A stretch of 11,080 nucleotides of DNA from JADHUC01 sp964617665 (GTDB lineage Bacteria > Planctomycetota > Planctomycetia > Pirellulales > Pirellulaceae), in contig CAZUAH010000469.1 of assembly GCA_964617665.1 (NCBI GenBank), positions 1-11,080 on the forward strand, read 5' to 3'. Shown here piece by piece: positions 7,265 through 11,080 of this stretch. Position 1 is the stretch's first letter. Every line of letters begins with the position of its first letter. Under the pieces are notes generated by a model, which had not been told where the DNA came from, ran no database searches, and saw nothing but the letters and a program-made list of their open reading frames with translations. Both the position numbers and the translations under genes were made by a program.

Positions 7265-8706
7265 TTGTCTTCCTTCTCTTCCGTCGAACCGTCTTGGCCG
7301 ACTTCCGCACTTTCCGGCAGGCGATACATGACGGCTACAGGCAAGATGAGTACGGCCATCATTGCAAAAATCACACTGCGCGGCCAGTCGAAGGCATCGA
7401 CTATCTCGTCAAACAGGGCATAGACAACGCCCGACAGCATGATGGCGATGAAGTTCAGCTGGTTCATGACCGCGATCATCCGCCCTTTCAGTCCGTCCGG
7501 AGGCCGCGTCTGGATGAACACCTGGACGGGAATCGCAAACATGCCTGCGGATACGCCAAGCACTACCAGCACGGGAAGGCTCCCCGTGAAGCCGAGCAAA
7601 TGCGCTCCGCCGGGGCGAGATACGGCAATCACCAACATGAAAACGAAGAGCCCCCACAGTCCGATCTGGACCACGCGGCGGTCGGGGCGACCATGACACA
7701 TCTTTCCGGCAATCACCGAACCGATGGCGATACCCATGGCGATGATCCCCGTCATGATGCTGGTCTGTGTCTTACTCAAGCCAAGTTGCACTAGCCCCAA
7801 CGAGTTCACGGCTTGAATGGCGATGCCCGATACAAGCCAAAACACGCTAGAAGCGATAATCGCCGTAAGTAAAGGCGGGTCGTCGCGCAGGACCTTACGG
7901 CTTTCTGGCGGGATGGCCAGCGCCGACAAACGGAACTTCAGAGCCGGTTTCGCCGCCGGCACGCGTCGGATCAGCAACGAAGTCAGAGTGCCGATCACGG
8001 CAATCGCTACACACAAGGCTGACCCCATCGAGAGGTTAGGAGCGCTCGATGCCAGTGGCGAATCCGCGTCGATCAGCCAATCGCCGAACAGGCCCGCCGA
8101 AGCCGTGCCGAGAATGATGGCCACGAAGGTCGTCATAAGAATCCAGCCATTGGCGCGCGGAAGGTCGTTCGTACGCAGCATCTCGGGCAGGATGCCGTAT
8201 TTGCTCGGGCCAAAGAAGGCGCTTTGCGTTCCCATCAAAAACAGGACGCAAAGCAGACCCACATAGCCCGTCGAACCGAAAGCGGCAAACGCGGCCATGC
8301 CCAGTAGCATGACAGCGATTTCCGCTATCTTCGCCAATACGATAATCGGCCGTTTGCTGAAACGGTCGGAAAGGTAACCTGCGTAGCCGGAGAACAAAAC
8401 GAACGGCAGAGAAAATACAACCGTGGCGACCCCTTGCTGGTCCTCGGTCACGGCAGAGGCCCCAACCGGCACGGCCAGCAGTAGCATTAGTTGTTTGAAG
8501 AGATTGTCATTGAACGCACCAAAGAACTGCGTGTTCGTCATGCCCCAGAACGAGCGATCCGAGTAGAGCTGCGGCAGCGAGCCCTTTGATGCTCCGCCCG
8601 AGATGGCTTCGGCAGCCGCGCTGGGCGAATCGTAGGTCTTTCCGACCTCGGTCAACCGCTCGTCGTCCGTTTCCGGTCCTTCTTCAGGACGGTCGATCCC
8701 TGACAA
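7252..8706 (-). CDS. MFS transporter, LplT/Aas-like (lysophospholipid-transporter type)
   Basis: A polytopic inner-membrane protein with about 12 hydrophobic segments. After a roughly 50-residue hydrophilic N-terminus comes FFGAFNDNLFKQ (residues about 61-72 from the chosen start), then SLPFVLFSGYAGYLSDRFSKRP (MFS loop 2-3 motif), and FLMGTQSAFFGPSKYGILPE. This set is close to LplT and the MFS half of Aas-like proteins, which flip lysophospholipids for re-acylation. No acyltransferase or AMP-ligase domain is attached. The C-terminus is charged (EEKEDKCSE). The frame is open to 8835 but that would run into thiC, so I chose TTG 8706, 23 bases after the thiC stop with AAAGG about 10 bases upstream; TTG 8655 is the other option. 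The start is uncertain, the family is firm, and the substrate is inferred. Confidence 0.85.
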   Translation of the reverse strand: MSGIDRPEEGPETDDERLTEVGKTYDSPSAAAEAISGGASKGSLPQLYSDRSFWGMTNTQFFGAFNDNLFKQLMLLLAVPVGASAVTEDQQGVATVVFSLPFVLFSGYAGYLSDRFSKRPIIVLAKIAEIAVMLLGMAAFAAFGSTGYVGLLCVLFLMGTQSAFFGPSKYGILPEMLRTNDLPRANGWILMTTFVAIILGTASAGLFGDWLIDADSPLASSAPNLSMGSALCVAIAVIGTLTSLLIRRVPAAKPALKFRLSALAIPPESRKVLRDDPPLLTAIIASSVFWLVSGIAIQAVNSLGLVQLGLSKTQTSIMTGIIAMGIAIGSVIAGKMCHGRPDRRVVQIGLWGLFVFMLVIAVSRPGGAHLLGFTGSLPVLVVLGVSAGMFAIPVQVFIQTRPPDGLKGRMIAVMNQLNFIAIMLSGVVYALFDEIVDAFDWPRSVIFAMMAVLILPVAVMYRLPESAEVGQDGSTEEKEDKCSE

Positions 8707-8729
8707 AGCCCATTTGCCTTTCGAAAGAC

Positions 8730-10085
8730 CTACATACTCTCTGCTTTGGCCACATCCAACGGCACGAGATCGCCCGATTCCGATTTCTCGCGGATCTCTT
8801 CGTTGATCTTCATCGAACAGTACTTCGGGCCGCACATGCTGCAGAAGTGTGCGCTCCTGAAACTGTCCTGAGGCAACGTTTCGTCGTGATAGTCGCGAGC
8901 TCGATCTGGATCCAGCGCTAAACGGAACTGTTCAGTCCAGTCGAAATTGAAGCGCGCTTTGCTGAGCGCGTCATCGCGATCTTGCGCGCCGGGGCGATGG
9001 CGAGCAACATCGGCTGCGTGAGCGGCGATCTTGTAGGCGATCACGCCCTGTCTCACGTCTTCATTGTTAGGTAGCCCCAGATGTTCTTTGGGAGTCACAT
9101 AGCACAACATCGCGGCACCGCTCCAACCGGCCAAGGCAGCGCCTATCGCGCTTGTGATGTGGTCGTAGCCAGGGGCAATGTCCGTTACCAGCGGGCCAAG
9201 TACGTAGAAAGGCGCGCCGTGGCAGACTTCGACTTCCTTTCGGATGTTCATGTCGATCTGGTCCATGGGAACGTGGCCGGGACCTTCCACCATCACCTGC
9301 GTGCCGTTTTCCCAACTCTGTTTGACCAATCGACCAAGCACTTCCAATTCCGCAAACTGGGCCTCGTCGCTGGCATCGGCGATCGAGCCCGGCCGCAGGC
9401 CGTCGCCCAGGCTCCAGGTAACGTCGTGCTGACGCATGATTGCACACAGGTCGTCGAAGTGTTCGTACAGCGGGTTTTGCTTCTTGTGCTCTAGCATCCA
9501 TTTGGCGATCAACGCTCCGCCACGGCTGACGATGCCGGTCAGACGACCGCTCGTCAGCGGCAGATGTTCCATCAGGAGGCCGCAGTGGACGGTCATGTAG
9601 TCGACCCCCTGTTTGGCCTGGTGTTCCACCATATCAAGGAAATGCTGCGGCTTCATGTCTTCTATGTTGCCGCCCAATTCCTCCAGCATCTGGTAGATCG
9701 GCACTGTGCCTACAGGGACTGGCGAGGCGTCAATGATCGCTTGGCGGATTCGGTCGATGTCCTCGCCCGTGGACAGGTCCATCACCGTGTCGGCCCCATG
9801 ATGGATTGCCGTGTGCAGTTTCTCCAATTCCTCGGTTTCATCACTCGCTACCGCCGAGTTACCTATATTCGCATTGATCTTGCAGGTGGCCGCGATCCCA
9901 ATACACGCGGGCTCCAGTCGTCCTGCCGCGTGGACCTTGTTGGCCGGGATGACCATTCGGCCGACTGCCAACTCCTCGCGGACCTTTTCTGGTGACAAAT
10001 TCTCCCGAACGGCAGCGTATTCCATCTCCGGCGTGATCTGGCCGGCGCGTGCAGCCTCCAATTGAGTGATCGGAGTGACCGTCAT
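8730..10085 (-). CDS. thiC: Phosphomethylpyrimidine synthase ThiC
   Basis: A radical-SAM enzyme that rearranges aminoimidazole ribotide (AIR) to HMP-P, the pyrimidine precursor of thiamine. It is cytoplasmic. The 451-residue protein shows the family hallmarks: RMVIPAN, GNSAV, HHGADTVMDLSTG, PVPVGTVPIYQ, MTVHCGL, SRGG, LGDGLRPG, QVMVEGPGHVP, and the C-terminal CX2CX4C cluster CSMCGPKYC (Cys415, Cys418, Cys423) that binds the 4Fe-4S centre. The length fits the short bacterial form lacking the long N-terminal domain. ATG 10085 is preferred because CGGAGA (10096-10091) lies five bases upstream; an in-frame TTG at 10112 has no such site. It is the first gene of a minus-strand operon with the transporter and SIS genes. 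No thiamine genes adjoin it. Confidence 0.97.
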   Translation of the reverse strand: MTVTPITQLEAARAGQITPEMEYAAVRENLSPEKVREELAVGRMVIPANKVHAAGRLEPACIGIAATCKINANIGNSAVASDETEELEKLHTAIHHGADTVMDLSTGEDIDRIRQAIIDASPVPVGTVPIYQMLEELGGNIEDMKPQHFLDMVEHQAKQGVDYMTVHCGLLMEHLPLTSGRLTGIVSRGGALIAKWMLEHKKQNPLYEHFDDLCAIMRQHDVTWSLGDGLRPGSIADASDEAQFAELEVLGRLVKQSWENGTQVMVEGPGHVPMDQIDMNIRKEVEVCHGAPFYVLGPLVTDIAPGYDHITSAIGAALAGWSGAAMLCYVTPKEHLGLPNNEDVRQGVIAYKIAAHAADVARHRPGAQDRDDALSKARFNFDWTEQFRLALDPDRARDYHDETLPQDSFRSAHFCSMCGPKYCSMKINEEIREKSESGDLVPLDVAKAESM

Positions 10086-10105
10086 TGAATTCTCCGTAAG
10101 GTTAA

Positions 10106-10118
10106 CTCCCAATGGGAG
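10106..10118. promoter_or_regulatory. Palindrome CTCCCAATGGGAG in the thiC leader
   Basis: Six-base arms around one central base, lying between the proximal candidate -10 box and the thiC ribosome binding site. It could be an operator half-site pair or a short leader hairpin. Its function is unknown. Confidence 0.4.
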
Positions 10119-10135
10119 ATACGTGCGAATGCGTC

Positions 10136-10163
10136 ATCCTACCGAGCGCTTTCAGATTGTCAA
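10136..10163 (-). promoter_or_regulatory. Proximal candidate promoter of thiC, overlapped by a 10-bp palindrome
   Basis: Minus-strand TTGACA (10163-10158), 16-base spacer, TAGGAT (10141-10136). The predicted leader is about 45 bases. The perfect palindrome GTCAATTGAC (10159-10168) covers most of the -35 box, a placement typical of repressor operators. The divergently transcribed HTH gene is an obvious candidate partner, by position only. Confidence 0.5.
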
Positions 10164-10221
10164 TTGACCGGCGGACTAAGTGCTTGTCGGGCCGCCACGA
10201 GGATGATCACCACAACAGCCT

Positions 10222-10251
10222 ATTCTAGCGATTCTCCCTCGTCGCATCCAA
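10222..10251 (-). promoter_or_regulatory. Distal candidate promoter of thiC
   Basis: Minus-strand TTGGAT (10251-10246), 18-base spacer, TAGAAT (10227-10222). The -10 box matches at five of six positions; the -35 box is weak. It would give a leader of about 130 bases. I looked for the conserved TPP riboswitch blocks (CUGAGA and the ACCUGAUCUGG-like segment) between here and the thiC start and did not find them. Confidence 0.3.
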
Positions 10252-10390
10252 CGCGATTAAAAGTCCGACGGGGGCAGATGCCTGCGGAACTTACAGCAAC
10301 GTGCGGGCGTCTAAGCACGCGGACACTTAGGCCGGGCGTCCATTCCCATCAGCGGGTAGTCTGGCTTGGGACGGAGGAGGTGTAGAGGAG

Positions 10391-10966
10391 ATGGAGACTG
10401 CCGAATCTGATTCATGTCGCCCAGAGGGCCCAGCATCCGTAGGGCCCAACGGAGCGTCGAAGCAGAAAAACGGCGCGTCGAACGGGAAGCACGGCGACAG
10501 GCGACTGCACCGGATACGAACGGTTCGCCGCGAGCAGGGGATGTCGCTGCGTACGGCTGCGCGCCAATTGGGCTCGAATGTCACCGACACGCGAGATCAG
10601 GAGAACGAATCGTCCGATCTGCGCCTCAGCGAACTCTACGAGTGGCAGGCCGCCTTGGACGTGCCGATTGTCGACCTACTTGTGGATCCGGGGACACCGC
10701 TGTCGCGTCCTGTGCTGGAGCGGGCAAAGATGGTTCGCTTGATGAAGACGGCGTCGGCGATGCTTGAACTTGCGTCGACACCAAGGATTCGTCGTTTGGC
10801 TCAGATGCTGGTGGATCAGCTTGTCGAATTGATGCCCGAATTGGAGGGGATCGGCCCGTGGCATTCTGTAGGGCAGCGACGCAGCCTGGACGATTTCGGA
10901 CGTATTGTCGAACGTCGGTTATCGGATGATTTTCTCCAGGTGTCGCCGCTTGACACTGCCGAATAG
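10391..10966 (+). CDS. XRE-like helix-turn-helix protein, divergent from thiC
   Basis: 191 residues. Residues 1-37 are low-complexity and hydrophilic. Residues 40-97 fit the XRE (Cro/C1) layout: RIRTVRREQGMSLRTAARQLG, then an ExE/acidic region, LRLSELYEWQAALDVPIVDLLVD. The DNA-recognition helix (SNVTDTRDQEN) departs from the usual form. Residues 100-180 form a helical C-terminal region (RAKMVRLMKTASAML, LAQMLVDQLVELMPEL, GPWHSVGQRRSLDDFGR) that I do not recognise as a named domain. ATG 10391 follows GGAGGAGG (10373-10380) by 10 bases, a strong ribosome binding site. I infer a cytoplasmic transcription regulator; its position suggests, but does not show, control of the thiC operon. No effector domain is seen. 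Confidence 0.8.
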   Translation: METAESDSCRPEGPASVGPNGASKQKNGASNGKHGDRRLHRIRTVRREQGMSLRTAARQLGSNVTDTRDQENESSDLRLSELYEWQAALDVPIVDLLVDPGTPLSRPVLERAKMVRLMKTASAMLELASTPRIRRLAQMLVDQLVELMPELEGIGPWHSVGQRRSLDDFGRIVERRLSDDFLQVSPLDTAE

Positions 10967-11080
10967 AAAACCAAACATACGGCGACATTATTGACGGATG
11001 TTGCCTTCTTTTACTGTTCGTGCGGAGTGAGCGTACACCAGAACGGTAGAGGGGGAGGCGCGCGCTTTGCTGAAGGAGGG
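10967..11080. other. Intergenic end of window with possible ribosome binding site for an outside gene
   Basis: No gene or clear terminator is visible. The last bases (GAAGGAGGG, 11072-11080) form a strong plus-strand Shine-Dalgarno-like tract, so a gene may start just beyond the right edge. Confidence 0.35.

Noticed and set aside
8707..8835. N-terminal extension of the MFS transporter frame
   Set aside because: It would overlap thiC by about 100 bases, including its Cys cluster, and the extra residues look like an out-of-frame shadow of thiC.
10086..10112. TTG 10112 as the thiC start
   Set aside because: ATG 10085 has a well-placed CGGAGA; the TTG lies within the leader palindrome and has no ribosome binding site.
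10311..10330. CTAAG...CTTAG inverted repeat (and a related CTAAG at 10176-10180) as an operator
   Set aside because: The arms are only five bases with a ten-base gap, which is expected often by chance in a 300-base gap.
10990..11020. Plus-strand promoter TTGACG...TACTGT after the HTH gene
   Set aside because: The spacer is only 15 bases and the -10 box is poor.

Overview
This window looks like a chromosomal segment from a planctomycete, most plausibly a Pirellula/Rhodopirellula-type bacterium. The evidence is moderately high GC content, two neighbouring secreted-type proteins with the planctomycete N-terminal signature (LEPRLML in one, LEDRRML in the other), and a giant multidomain surface-type protein with Calx-beta-like repeats. 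No tRNA, rRNA, CRISPR array, transposase or insertion sequence was seen.

Layout, left to right. Positions 1-5158 (minus strand) hold the first about 1,719 residues of a giant protein that continues beyond the left edge. In protein order it has a LEPR-type N-terminal motif, a gingipain-like (peptidase C25) domain with a visible His/Cys pair, an Ig-like domain, an InlB-type repeat, a parallel beta-helix with chlamydial Pmp-like FxxN...GGA motifs, an anchor-Q-like segment, and an array of acidic beta-sandwich repeats. Two neighbouring repeat units are almost identical at DNA level. Just upstream, 5352-6519 (minus) is a broken gene: a LEDRRML-type secreted protein with a beta-sandwich domain and the start of an alpha/beta hydrolase. 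It is split by a frameshift, has a G8/C8 tract at its 5' end, and stops before the nucleophile elbow would be expected.

Positions 6656-10085 (minus) form a tight three-gene operon, transcribed thiC, then an LplT-like MFS transporter, then a GmhA-like SIS protein. thiC makes the HMP-P pyrimidine half of thiamine. The other two genes have no obvious thiamine role, so the grouping is unusual. The 305-base gap upstream of thiC carries two candidate promoters and two short palindromes, but no recognisable TPP riboswitch. On the other side of this gap, 10391-10966 (plus) encodes a divergently transcribed XRE-like helix-turn-helix protein with a conserved-looking C-terminal region. The last 114 bases hold no gene; a strong purine-rich tract at the very end may be the ribosome binding site of a gene starting just beyond the window.

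The least ordinary parts are the gingipain/beta-helix/Calx-beta giant with its recently expanded array, the decayed LEDRR hydrolase beside it, and the mixed thiC-transporter-SIS operon facing a possible regulator. All family assignments come from reading the translated sequence by eye; no database search was run.
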